This document shows positions 33,784-42,772 of a stretch of 64,000 nucleotides of DNA, in pieces. Source of the DNA: Cloacibacterium normanense (GTDB lineage: Bacteria; Bacteroidota; Bacteroidia; Flavobacteriales; Weeksellaceae); NCBI RefSeq assembly GCF_003860565.1, contig NZ_CP034157.1, positions 372,001 through 436,000 of the forward strand. The letters run 5' to 3'. Numbering within the stretch: position 1 is the first letter of the stretch; every line of letters starts with the position of its first letter. The position numbers and the translations under genes were made by a program. Below the pieces are notes generated by a model. It did no database searches. It worked only from the letters and a program-made list of their open reading frames with translations, and was not told where the DNA came from.

Positions 33784-35439
33784 ATGAACAATAAACATCC
33801 AAAAGGTTTACCGTATTTGTTCTTCACAGAAATGTGGGAAAGATTCGGCTACTATTTAATTTTAGGAATTTTTGTATTATATCTTATCGAGCCAGAAGGA
33901 ATGAGAGGAGGATTAGGTCTTCCTGATAAAATGGCAGATGATATCTTCGGGACTTACATTGCCCTTACTTATCTTACTCCATTTATTGGTGGTTTCTTAG
34001 CAGATAGAGTTTTAGGATACGTAAAGTCTATTTATTTGGGTGGTATTTTGATGGCTGCAGGTTACATTGGAATGGGCGTTTTCAAAGATTTACCACTTTT
34101 TTATACTTCTTTAGGATTAATTATTGTGGGAAATGGTTTCTTTAAGCCTACTATTTCTACACTTTTAGGAAATCTTTATTCAGACGAAAAATACAAAGCC
34201 AATAAAGATTCTGGTTATAACATTTTCTACATGGGAATTAATATCGGAGCATTCATCTGTAATATTATTGCAGCATTTATGCGTAATAAATTCGGTTGGG
34301 GAGAAGCATTTATCACCGCAGGAATCGGGATGTTGATAGGTTTAGTAGTTTTCACAGTAGGAATGAAACATTACAGACAAGCTGCAGAAATGAAGCCAGT
34401 ACAAGAAGGAGATACCAAACTTTCTGAAATTTTGGTTAAAGTATTCTTACCTGCAATTATCGCGGGAGCAATCGGTTGGTTCTTACCAGGAGAAATCTTC
34501 GGAAGTGATAGTACAGATGCGTTTATTTTTGCATGTATTCCTGTTATTTATTTTTATGTTTCCCTTTATTTCAAAGCGAATCAGAAAGAAAAACCTGCAA
34601 TTGGAGCATTGTTGTCTATCTTTTTAATTTCGATGTTTTTCTGGGCGGTTTTCAAGCAAAACGGAACGGCTTTAACACGTTGGGCAAACTATTATACCGA
34701 TAGAAGTGTTCCTGCAAGTGTAGAAAAACCTTTGGAAGATATTTATATGGTTGACGGTAAAGATTTCAAAGACAAGGAAGTTTCTGTGTATGATGACCAA
34801 TATCAAACTCAAAAAGATAAAGAAGGAAAAACTCTAAAAACACAAGGAAAAGATATTTATTTCAGAAATATTAAGCCTGAACAAAAAGCACAATTAGAGC
34901 AAAATCCTTCCCAGAAAGTGTTTTTATACAATACAGAATTATTCCAGTCCATTAATCCATTTTGGGTAATTGCGTTAACGCCAGTTATTGTAGCATTCTG
35001 GGCCATGCTCAGACGAAAAGGAAAAGAACCTTTAACGCCTACAAAAATTGTTTTGGGATTATTTATCTCGGCGCTCTCTTGTTTGGTGATGGTTCTCGCG
35101 GTTTATGCTGGTGATAATGGAGCCGTAAAAGTTTCACCGTGGTGGTTAGTCGCAAGTTATGGAGTGATTACGGTAGGGGAATTATGTTTATCACCGATGG
35201 GACTTTCTTTCGTGTCAAAACTTTCGCCAGCGAGAATCACCGCATTAATGATGGGTGGTTTCTTTTTGGCGAATTCTGTAGGGAATAAGCTCTCAGGAAT
35301 TTTGGCAAGTACTTGGTACAGCTATGACAATAAGATGAATTATTTCTTGGTGAATTTTGCTTTACTCATCTTTGCGACTTTACTAGGAGCATCTATGCTA
35401 AAGCGTTTGAATAAAATTATGAAAGACCAAGGTCACTAA
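33784..35439 (+). CDS. POT family proton-coupled peptide transporter (1 of 3)
   Basis: The 551-residue inner-membrane carrier imports di-/tripeptides with protons. The N-terminal PTR motif 'FFTEMWERFGYY' (ExxERFxYY type) and 'GNGFFKPTISTLLGNLY' are intact, and 'GELCLSPMGLSFVSKLSP' closes the C-terminal half. A large hydrophilic insertion (about residues 300-370; 'VYDDQYQTQKDKEG') between two helices distinguishes it from the next two paralogues and is probably extracytoplasmic. It has its own promoter and terminator. Confidence 0.95.
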   Translation: MNNKHPKGLPYLFFTEMWERFGYYLILGIFVLYLIEPEGMRGGLGLPDKMADDIFGTYIALTYLTPFIGGFLADRVLGYVKSIYLGGILMAAGYIGMGVFKDLPLFYTSLGLIIVGNGFFKPTISTLLGNLYSDEKYKANKDSGYNIFYMGINIGAFICNIIAAFMRNKFGWGEAFITAGIGMLIGLVVFTVGMKHYRQAAEMKPVQEGDTKLSEILVKVFLPAIIAGAIGWFLPGEIFGSDSTDAFIFACIPVIYFYVSLYFKANQKEKPAIGALLSIFLISMFFWAVFKQNGTALTRWANYYTDRSVPASVEKPLEDIYMVDGKDFKDKEVSVYDDQYQTQKDKEGKTLKTQGKDIYFRNIKPEQKAQLEQNPSQKVFLYNTELFQSINPFWVIALTPVIVAFWAMLRRKGKEPLTPTKIVLGLFISALSCLVMVLAVYAGDNGAVKVSPWWLVASYGVITVGELCLSPMGLSFVSKLSPARITALMMGGFFLANSVGNKLSGILASTWYSYDNKMNYFLVNFALLIFATLLGASMLKRLNKIMKDQGH

Positions 35440-35451
35440 TTAAGAAGATAT

Positions 35452-35480
35452 AAGTCAGTACTTTTAGTGCTGACTTTTTT
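35452..35480 (+). terminator. Terminator of the first POT gene
   Basis: AAGTCAGTAC pairs with GTGCTGACTT-type sequence (one G-U) over a TTTTA loop, followed by T-rich sequence. Confidence 0.85.
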
Positions 35481-35502
35481 ATTGACTAAACCAAAAAAAA
35501 AC

Positions 35503-35510
35503 TATATTTG
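35503..35510 (+). promoter_or_regulatory. -7 box for the second POT gene
   Basis: TATATTTG is a perfect match. A TTG at 35482-35484 lies 18 bases upstream as a possible -33 element. Confidence 0.65.
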
Positions 35511-35541
35511 CTAGTCTTAACAAAAAATTAACAATAAAAAT

Positions 35542-37047
35542 ATGGATACAGCACAACAAAAAGGACATCCTAAAGGACTATACCTTTTATTCATGACTGA
35601 AATGTGGGAACGTTTCTCTTACTACGGTATGAGAGCAATTTTTATCTTATACATGACGAAAATGCTTCTTATGCCAGATTCTGATGCTTCTAATATCTAC
35701 GGAAGTTATACAGGTTTGGTATACTTAACACCACTTTTGGGAGGTTATCTTTCTGATAGATTTTTAGGAAACAGAAGAAGTATAGAAATTGGAGGTATAT
35801 TAATGGCTCTTGGTCAGTTTGCGATGTTTTTTAGTGCTTCTACTTCTGGTGGTGCTGCTATTTCATTAATGTGGGTAGGTCTTACTTTGCTCATCATTGG
35901 AAACGGTTTTTTCAAACCAAATATTTCTACAATGGTAGGTCAATTATATCCTCAAGGAGACAGAAGAGTAGATGCTGCATTTACCATTTTCTACATGGGA
36001 ATTAACTTAGGAGCATTCTTCTCACCATTAATTTGTGGAACTTTAGCTGAAAAAATAGACTTCAAATGGGGCTTTTTAGCAGCTGGAATCGGGATGATTA
36101 TCGGTTTGATCACTTTCGTAGCTCAAAAAAATAAACTTTTAGTAGATGCAGACAATAACCCTATTGGTATGCCTACTCAGAAATTTGGTGTAAAACAAGT
36201 AGGAATTGTAATTGCAGCAATAGCTCTTATTTTCTTCTTAATGAACTATAAAACCATGTTCAACAGCGAATTAGATATTATTGGATATTTAATTTACGGA
36301 GCGATGGTTGCAATGCCACTTATTATTTTAACAGATAAATCTCTTACAAAAGACGAGAGAGACAGAATTATGGTGATCTTCATTCTAGCGTTTTTCGTGA
36401 TTTTCTTCTGGGGAGCATTTGAGCAAGCTGGAGCTTCGCTTACTATTTTTGCAGACAGACAAACAGATAGAACTTTATTCGGTTGGGAAATGCCAGCTTC
36501 TTACTTCCAATCAGTAAATCCATTAGCAATTATCCTTTTAGCACCATTATTTTCTTCACTTTGGTTAAGATTAGGGAATAGAGGTTTAGAACCTACTTCT
36601 CCTAAAAAAATGGCGATTGGTTTATCTTTAGTAGCTCTTGGTTATGTAGTAATTGCATTTGCAGTTTATGGTTTAGGAGCAATGGATAAAGTATCTATGT
36701 TCTGGTTAATCGGTCTTTATGTGATTCACACGATGGGGGAACTTTGTTTGTCACCAATTGGATTATCAATGGTTTCTAAACTTTCACCAGCAAGATTTTC
36801 ATCATTATTGATGGGAACTTGGTTCCTAGCAAACGCTGCAGCGAATAAATTTGCAGGAACACTTTCAGCATTAATTCCTGGAGGCGGAGAAGGTGGAGAA
36901 GGCGCAGCTACTACCTCTTTCTTAGGTTTCCAAATTGCTAATTTATTTGATTTCTTCTTAGTATTCATCGTAATGTGTGGAGTTGCAGCAGCAGTTCTAT
37001 TCGTGATGAGTAGATGGTTAGAAAAGAAGATGCACGGCGTAAATTAA
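35542..37047 (+). CDS. POT family proton-coupled peptide transporter (2 of 3)
   Basis: The 501-residue carrier has 'FMTEMWERFSYYGMRAIFILYM' (PTR1), 'GNGFFKPNISTMVGQLY' (PTR2) and 'FWGAFEQAGASLTIFAD', with the 'GELCLSPIGLSMVSKLSPARF' block near the end. It has twelve or more helices and is of ordinary DtpA length. It lies between two paralogues but has its own promoter and terminator, so the three can be regulated separately. Confidence 0.95.
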   Translation: MDTAQQKGHPKGLYLLFMTEMWERFSYYGMRAIFILYMTKMLLMPDSDASNIYGSYTGLVYLTPLLGGYLSDRFLGNRRSIEIGGILMALGQFAMFFSASTSGGAAISLMWVGLTLLIIGNGFFKPNISTMVGQLYPQGDRRVDAAFTIFYMGINLGAFFSPLICGTLAEKIDFKWGFLAAGIGMIIGLITFVAQKNKLLVDADNNPIGMPTQKFGVKQVGIVIAAIALIFFLMNYKTMFNSELDIIGYLIYGAMVAMPLIILTDKSLTKDERDRIMVIFILAFFVIFFWGAFEQAGASLTIFADRQTDRTLFGWEMPASYFQSVNPLAIILLAPLFSSLWLRLGNRGLEPTSPKKMAIGLSLVALGYVVIAFAVYGLGAMDKVSMFWLIGLYVIHTMGELCLSPIGLSMVSKLSPARFSSLLMGTWFLANAAANKFAGTLSALIPGGGEGGEGAATTSFLGFQIANLFDFFLVFIVMCGVAAAVLFVMSRWLEKKMHGVN

Positions 37048-37066
37048 AATTATCATAAAACTCACT

Positions 37067-37098
37067 AAAACCTCTGCAATGTCAGAGGTTTTTTTTAT
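37067..37098 (+). terminator. Terminator of the second POT gene
   Basis: AAAACCTCTG pairs with CAGAGGTTTT over a CAATGT-like loop and is followed by eight T. Confidence 0.9.
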
Positions 37099-37108
37099 TT
37101 TCGTACTG

Positions 37109-37142
37109 CTTTGTCAAAGTTTAAAAATATTTGTCAAAGTTT
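37109..37142. promoter_or_regulatory. Repeated near-palindrome upstream of the third POT gene
   Basis: TTTGTCAAAGTTT occurs at 37110-37122 and again at 37130-37142, a 20-bp spacing that places the copies on the same helix face. The first copy extends to the odd-centred palindrome CTTTGTCAAAG. It lies 22-55 bases before the ATG at 37164, so a regulator site is plausible but unproven. Confidence 0.35.
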
Positions 37143-37163
37143 TTAACAAGAAATACAATTAAA

Positions 37164-38675
37164 ATGAATTTAACTCTCGAACAAATTCAAGATTTTAAAG
37201 GCAAATATCCTCGCCAGATTTGGTCACTCTTTTTCTCTGAAATGTGGGAACGTTTCTGCTTCTACGGAATGCGCGGAATGCTTGTGTTCTTCATGATTTC
37301 TCAACTTAATTTCGGAGACGAACAAGCCAATCTTCAATATGGAGCTACTCAAGCTTTTGTATATGCTTTTACTTTTGTGGGCGGACTTTTTGCAGATAAA
37401 ATCCTTGGTTTCAGAAAATCTTTATTTTGGGGAGGTTTACTGATGATTGTTGGGAGTGTTATTTTATCCATAGATCCACACCAGTTTTTCTTTTTAGGAA
37501 TTGCTTTTACCGTTGTAGGAACAGGATTTTTTAAACCCAATATTTCTACTATGGTAGGGAAACTTTATAAAGCGGGAGATTCTAGAACAGATGCAGGTTT
37601 CTCATTGTTTTATGCAGGAATCAACTTAGGCGCTTTATTGGGTGGTTATTTCTGTATCGCTATTGGTAAAGGCGAAATGTTTTCTAGTTTTATTCCAGAA
37701 GATAAAAGATGGAACGTAGCTTTCAGTTTGGCGGCTATTGTTATGGTGGTAAGTTTGGTGAATTTTATCTTTACTCAAAGAAGATTAGGACCTATCGGTT
37801 TACAGCCTCAAACATTAAATGCAGATGGAACTTTTTCACCTATGGCAAAATGGAAAGAATATGGAGTTTATGTCCTTTCTTTGGTTTTTGTACCAATAAT
37901 TATGACGATGGTTTCTATAACCGAATACACAGATTTATTTATGTATATTGTAGGTCCATTGACGCTCATTTATCTTTTTTATGAAATGACAAAGGTTACA
38001 CCAGCCGAAAGAAAAAAACTTTGGGCGGCTTTGGTTTTTATTATTTTCTCTATTCTTTTTTGGGGAATTTATGAACAGAGTGGAGGTTCTTTGAGCATTT
38101 TTGCTGCGAATAATCTGAACAAAGACTTACTAGGATTAGACCCGAATGGAGTGAACAATTCTGGAGGTGCATTTTTCATTATTTTCCTAGCTCCAATTAT
38201 TGGTTTATTATGGATTTGGCTCAGTGAAAGAAAATTGGAACCCAATACTTTAATCAAATTTGGTTTAGGATTTATCTTTTTAGGATTAGGATATTATCTG
38301 CTTTTTGCGACTAAATTTTTCGCCAATCTTCAAGGGATAACATCATTAAATATTTTCACAATTGCTTTATTGGTCATTACTTTTGGTGAATTGTGTTTGT
38401 CGCCGATTGGTTTGTCTATTATGACGAAACTTTCTACTGAAAAGTTACAAGGAATGATGATGGGAATGTGGTTTTTGGCTTCAGCTTACGGACAATATGT
38501 TGCAGGAATTATTGGCGCAAACATGGCTTCAGCAAGAGAGGGTGCAACCAACTATGAAAAACTAATTACTTACACAGAAGGATATAAAGATTTAGGAATC
38601 TATGCTTTAGTAGCTGGTTTGGTACTGATTTTGATATCTCCTTTTGTGAAAAAATTAATGCAAGAGGTTCATTAA
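37164..38675 (+). CDS. POT family proton-coupled peptide transporter (3 of 3)
   Basis: The 503-residue carrier has 'FFSEMWERFCFYGMRGMLVFFM' (PTR1), 'GTGFFKPNISTMVGKLY' (PTR2), 'WGIYEQSGGSLSIFA' and 'GELCLSPIGLSIMTKLS'. It is slightly divergent from the other two ('CFY' instead of 'SYY' after ERF). The frame can be extended to a TTG at 37131, but that lies in the upstream repeat, and ATG 37164 is preferred. The thioredoxin gene begins 18 bases after its stop, suggesting cotranscription. Confidence 0.95.
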   Translation: MNLTLEQIQDFKGKYPRQIWSLFFSEMWERFCFYGMRGMLVFFMISQLNFGDEQANLQYGATQAFVYAFTFVGGLFADKILGFRKSLFWGGLLMIVGSVILSIDPHQFFFLGIAFTVVGTGFFKPNISTMVGKLYKAGDSRTDAGFSLFYAGINLGALLGGYFCIAIGKGEMFSSFIPEDKRWNVAFSLAAIVMVVSLVNFIFTQRRLGPIGLQPQTLNADGTFSPMAKWKEYGVYVLSLVFVPIIMTMVSITEYTDLFMYIVGPLTLIYLFYEMTKVTPAERKKLWAALVFIIFSILFWGIYEQSGGSLSIFAANNLNKDLLGLDPNGVNNSGGAFFIIFLAPIIGLLWIWLSERKLEPNTLIKFGLGFIFLGLGYYLLFATKFFANLQGITSLNIFTIALLVITFGELCLSPIGLSIMTKLSTEKLQGMMMGMWFLASAYGQYVAGIIGANMASAREGATNYEKLITYTEGYKDLGIYALVAGLVLILISPFVKKLMQEVH

Positions 38676-38693
38676 CCACATAAAAACTACTGT

Positions 38694-39230
38694 ATGAAAA
38701 CTACTTTATCGATGTTTTTTCTTTGGGTGTTCAGTTTTTCCTTTTCACAAGTGAATTGGATGACGATGGAACAAGCGTTAACTGCTCAAAAAACCAATCC
38801 AAAAAAGATTCTCATCGATTTTTATGCAGATTGGTGTGGACCGTGTAAATTGATGGATAAACAAACCTATTCACATCCTATTATTTCTAAATACATCAAT
38901 GAAAATTTTTACGCTGTAAAATTCAACGCAGAAGGCAATCAGACGGTTAATTTTTATGATAGGGTTTTTACCAATCCTGATTTTGCTAACAAGGCAAAAA
39001 GCAAAAATGCAATGCACCAGTTCGCGAAGTTTATGAATGTCAATGGATATCCAGCTCTGGTATTTTTAGACGAAAATGCTCAACCGATTACCAATTTGAT
39101 GGGATTTTTCTCTGCCAAAGAATTAGAACCTTATATCACTTTGTTTTCTAAAGGCGAATATAAAAATATCAAAACCCGTGAACAATGGGAAAACTATCAG
39201 AAAAAATTTAAATCCAAGATTAAAGAGTAA
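38694..39230 (+). CDS. Exported thioredoxin-fold protein
   Basis: The 178-residue protein has a signal peptide (to about residue 19, FSFSFSQ) and a thioredoxin domain with active site WCGPC (Cys48, Cys51). It resembles periplasmic DsbD-gamma/thiol-disulfide exchange proteins ('PKKILIDFYADWCGPCKLMD'). 'MNVNGYPALVFLDE' supplies the cis-Pro loop. The likely role is reduction or isomerisation of exported proteins. It starts 18 bases after the third POT gene. Confidence 0.9.
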   Translation: MKTTLSMFFLWVFSFSFSQVNWMTMEQALTAQKTNPKKILIDFYADWCGPCKLMDKQTYSHPIISKYINENFYAVKFNAEGNQTVNFYDRVFTNPDFANKAKSKNAMHQFAKFMNVNGYPALVFLDENAQPITNLMGFFSAKELEPYITLFSKGEYKNIKTREQWENYQKKFKSKIKE

Positions 39231-39377
39231 TTCGAGTTGTGATTTTTTGAAAAATATTTGCGAGGAATGAAATAATGAAGCAATCCACAGGATTTATCAA
39301 TATTTTTATCAATAGCAACGGACTTTAGTCAGTTTTAGAAATCATAAAAATCAATTTGGCTTTAGCCAAAACATAAT

Positions 39378-39413
39378 AAAAAGACTTTCATGATTGAAGG
39401 TCTTTTCTTTTTT
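39378..39413 (+). terminator. Terminator downstream of the thioredoxin gene
   Basis: AAAAAGACTTTCA pairs with TTGAAGGTCTTTT (one G-U) around a short loop, followed by T-rich sequence. It sits 150 bases after the thioredoxin stop; the intervening bases hold no gene. Confidence 0.75.
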
Positions 39414-39480
39414 AGTTTTGAACAAATTTCCTTAATTTCACATCGTAAAACTCACAGTTCACTGCGAAGCAAATTCACCA

Positions 39481-41574
39481 TTGACATTAGACACTTCCAT
39501 AGAATTTTTAAAAGGAATTGGTACAGAACGTGCCAAACTAATTGCTAATGTCTTAGATATTAGAACGGTGGAAGATTTTCTGCATTTTTTTCCGATAAGA
39601 TATTTAGATAAATCGAAAGTCTATAAAATTGCAGATATCAAGGAAGATAATTTAGAAATTCAACTGAAAGGTCGGATTACAGAATTGCAGGAAATCACTT
39701 ATGCTAAAGGGAAAAAACGACTTTCGGGGAAGTTTACAGACGGAACAGGAACACTGGATTTAGTTTGGTTTCAGTATTCTAATTGGATGAAAGAACAGAT
39801 TCCCGTAAACCGAGAAATCTATATTTTTGGGAGAGTTCAGGAGTTTAACCATAGTTTTTCGATGCCGCATCCAGAAATTGAATTAGAAGATAAAAAATCG
39901 GCAGAAGAAAGACTCAGACCTATTTATCCAAGTTCAGAAAAATTGACGAAACGTGGATTAAACCAGAAGTTTTTTCAAACGGTTCAAGCTAACATCATTT
40001 CGCAGATTCCTCATTTGATAGAAGAGAATTTGCCAGTTTCCCTCATGAAATCTCTGAAATTGATGAGTCGTCAACAAGCATATCTCAACATCCATTTTCC
40101 ACAAAATGCAGATTTTGCAAAACATGCAGACAGAAGATTAAAATTTGAAGAAGCATTCTTTTTCCAGTTGGGTTATGGTTTGAAGAAGAATTACAACAAA
40201 AGTTTTACGATTGGGAATCCTTTTCCGATAGTAGGCAAAAATTTCAATAATTTCTACGAAAATTTTCTTCCTTTTGAACTCACCAATGCCCAAAAAAGAG
40301 TGCTGAAAGAAATCAGAAATGATTTGAAAAAGCCTATTCAGATGAACCGATTATTGCAAGGAGATGTAGGTTCTGGTAAAACGATGGTGGCACTTTTAGC
40401 GATGCTTTTGGCGATGGATAATGGCTTCCAAAGTTGTATGATGGCGCCTACAGAAATTTTGGCAACGCAGCATTTTAATTCGATTGCAGATTTATTGAAG
40501 GAAACAGATGTTAAAGTAAGATTACTCACAGGTTCTACCAAAACCGCCGAAAGAAAAGTGATTCATGAAGAACTTTTAAACGGCGAACTTTCGATTTTAG
40601 TAGGAACTCATGCTGTTTTAGAAGATATTGTTCGGTTCAAAAATTTAGGATTGGCAATCATCGATGAGCAACATAGATTTGGAGTAGCACAACGTGCGAA
40701 ACTTTGGGCTAAAAATAAAATTGCACCGCATATTTTGGTAATGACGGCTACACCTATTCCTAGAACTTTGGCAATGAGCTATTATTCTGATTTAGATGTT
40801 TCGGTAATTGATGAAATGCCTGTTGGTAGAAAACCAATTATCACAGCTCACCGAAGAGAAAAAGATAGAAATTCTGTCTATGGTTTTGCCAAAGAAGAAA
40901 TTGCCAAAGGCAGACAAGTGTATTTTGTATATCCATTAATCGAGGAATCTGAAACGCTGGATTATAAAAATTTGATGGAAGGCTTTGAACATATTTCAGA
41001 AATTTTTCCGCTTCCAGATTATAATACCACCATGCTTCACGGGAAAATGAAACCCGATGAAAAAGATGCAGCCATGAATTATTTTGCCAAAGGAAAAGCA
41101 GATATTATGGTCGCAACTACCGTAATAGAAGTAGGTGTAAATGTTCCGAATGCTTCGGTAATGGTGATAGAAAGTGCCGAAAGATTTGGGCTATCACAGT
41201 TGCACCAGCTTCGTGGTAGAGTAGGAAGAGGAGCAGAACAAAGCTATTGTATTCTGATGACTGGCGATAAACTCTCCACAGAATCCAGAAAACGCATCAA
41301 AACCATGTGCGAAACCAATGACGGTTTTAAAATTTCTGAAGTAGACATGCAATTGCGCGGTCCTGGAGATATTCTGGGAACTCAACAAAGCGGAATGGTA
41401 GATTTTAAACGCCTAGATTTGGTAAATGATGGTAATATCATAAAAGCAGCAAAAGAAACCGTAGAACATTTGCTAAAAATAGACGGAAATCTACAGCTTC
41501 CGGAGCATCAAAGCCTTAGAAATTACTACGTTAAGCAGTATAAAGGCAAAAATAAATGGGGTAAAATCTCTTAA
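39481..41574 (+). CDS. recG: ATP-dependent DNA helicase RecG
   Basis: The 697-residue helicase remodels stalled forks and Holliday junctions. The N-terminal wedge/OB region (about 1-150) precedes the helicase core with Walker A GDVGSGKT (294-301), the DEQH box ('IIDEQHRFG') and motif VI 'QLHQLRGRVGRG'. The C-terminal 'LRGPGDILGTQQSG' is the RecG TRG region. The only suitable start is TTG at 39481: the frame closes at a TAA at 39453-39455 region upstream (39433-39435), with no ATG or GTG between. Confidence 0.96.
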   Translation: MTLDTSIEFLKGIGTERAKLIANVLDIRTVEDFLHFFPIRYLDKSKVYKIADIKEDNLEIQLKGRITELQEITYAKGKKRLSGKFTDGTGTLDLVWFQYSNWMKEQIPVNREIYIFGRVQEFNHSFSMPHPEIELEDKKSAEERLRPIYPSSEKLTKRGLNQKFFQTVQANIISQIPHLIEENLPVSLMKSLKLMSRQQAYLNIHFPQNADFAKHADRRLKFEEAFFFQLGYGLKKNYNKSFTIGNPFPIVGKNFNNFYENFLPFELTNAQKRVLKEIRNDLKKPIQMNRLLQGDVGSGKTMVALLAMLLAMDNGFQSCMMAPTEILATQHFNSIADLLKETDVKVRLLTGSTKTAERKVIHEELLNGELSILVGTHAVLEDIVRFKNLGLAIIDEQHRFGVAQRAKLWAKNKIAPHILVMTATPIPRTLAMSYYSDLDVSVIDEMPVGRKPIITAHRREKDRNSVYGFAKEEIAKGRQVYFVYPLIEESETLDYKNLMEGFEHISEIFPLPDYNTTMLHGKMKPDEKDAAMNYFAKGKADIMVATTVIEVGVNVPNASVMVIESAERFGLSQLHQLRGRVGRGAEQSYCILMTGDKLSTESRKRIKTMCETNDGFKISEVDMQLRGPGDILGTQQSGMVDFKRLDLVNDGNIIKAAKETVEHLLKIDGNLQLPEHQSLRNYYVKQYKGKNKWGKIS

Positions 41575-41596
41575 TTTTTAATCAAAACTTAATAAA

Positions 41597-41627
41597 AATA
41601 CCGATGAAATTTTCATCGGCATTTTTA
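41597..41627. terminator. Bidirectional terminator between recG and the MbfA-like gene
   Basis: ATACCGATGAAA pairs with TTTCATCGGCAT (one G-U or A-C position) between A-rich left and T-rich right flanks. Confidence 0.85.
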
Positions 41628-41654
41628 AAAATTGAGTTGAAATGTTTTAAAATT

Positions 41655-42752
41655 TTATCCTATCACCGAAACGCCAATTAATTTACCGATTCCGAAAGTG
41701 ATTGCTGCAGCCAATAATCCGAAAATAACTTGTCTGAAACCTGAATACCAAATGCTTTTTCCTGTGAAAAGAGTAATGGCAGAACCTATTAAAAATAAAC
41801 CAACGGAACTAGAGATAGCACTCGCAATAATTGCTGGAGTTCCTCCTAAAAAGAAAAACGGGAAAAGAGGTAAAATTGCTCCAATTGCAAATAATACGAA
41901 TGATGAAATTGCAGCTTCCATAGCAGAACCTTTCAGTTCTTCGGAGTTGATTCCTAATTCTTCTTTTACCAAAAATTGATGTGCAGAATTTTTGTCATTC
42001 ATGAGTTCTATTGCCATTTGTGCGGCTTGATGAGCAGGAATTCCTTTCGCTCTGTAAATCAATTCTATTTCTTTTAATTCTCCTTCGGGATTTACTTCTA
42101 ATTCATCCATTTCCAGAGACATCTGGTTTTCGTATAATTCTTTGGAACTCTGTACCGAAATCCATTCTCCTAATGCCATAGACAATGAACCTGCCAAAAG
42201 CCCAGCTAAACCTGCGAGCAGTACTTCTTTTTGTCCGCTACTTGCTCCTGCAACTCCCATAATTAATGAAAAGTTGGAAATTAAACCGTCATTTCCTCCT
42301 AAAACAGCTGCTCTAAGTGCATTTCCGCCAACAGAACGGTGTCTTTTTTCAAAACGAGAAAGTGCATTTCCACCGATTTTAGGATTATTTTGAAGAATAT
42401 TTTCTAAAATTTTCACATGTGCTGTATCCGAAATAGATGCTTGAGTTTTAGTATTAACTCTGGCTTTTCCGATAGAGCTAGATAATGATTTTTCGGTATC
42501 CATTAAAACACCTAAAACATAATCATATCCTAGAATTCCTCCAATTTTTTTGAGAATTTTTGCTCTTGTAGAAGGTTTCGGCATGTCTTTTTCAGTGAGT
42601 CCTACTTTCTGTAAAAATGATACTGCGTGAGATTTTTCTATGGCGGACATTTGTGAGAAAATCTCTTTTACATTTTGGTCTTCTTCTTTCTCTGCTAATA
42701 AACCGTACAGAAAAGAAGCATCTACTTCGGTTTGGATGTTTTTTAAGTTCAT
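41655..42752 (-). CDS. MbfA-type protein: ferritin-like domain fused to VIT1/CCC1 transporter
   Basis: The 365-residue protein combines an N-terminal rubrerythrin/ferritin-like helical domain (about 1-120; 'EKEEDQNVKEIFSQMSAIEKSHA' has the ExxH iron motif) with a C-terminal VIT1 module. The VIT1 blocks are 'GGNALRAAVLGGNDGLISNFSLIMG' and 'LAGLLAGSLSMALGEWISVQSSKE'. Membrane-bound ferritin A proteins export iron or manganese under oxidative stress. It lies 20 bases downstream of the metal-efflux adaptor gene, on the same strand, so it may be the last gene of that operon. Confidence 0.88.
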   Translation of the reverse strand: MNLKNIQTEVDASFLYGLLAEKEEDQNVKEIFSQMSAIEKSHAVSFLQKVGLTEKDMPKPSTRAKILKKIGGILGYDYVLGVLMDTEKSLSSSIGKARVNTKTQASISDTAHVKILENILQNNPKIGGNALSRFEKRHRSVGGNALRAAVLGGNDGLISNFSLIMGVAGASSGQKEVLLAGLAGLLAGSLSMALGEWISVQSSKELYENQMSLEMDELEVNPEGELKEIELIYRAKGIPAHQAAQMAIELMNDKNSAHQFLVKEELGINSEELKGSAMEAAISSFVLFAIGAILPLFPFFFLGGTPAIIASAISSSVGLFLIGSAITLFTGKSIWYSGFRQVIFGLLAAAITFGIGKLIGVSVIG

Positions 42753-42772
42753 TTTGTGGGTGTTTTGTGGTG

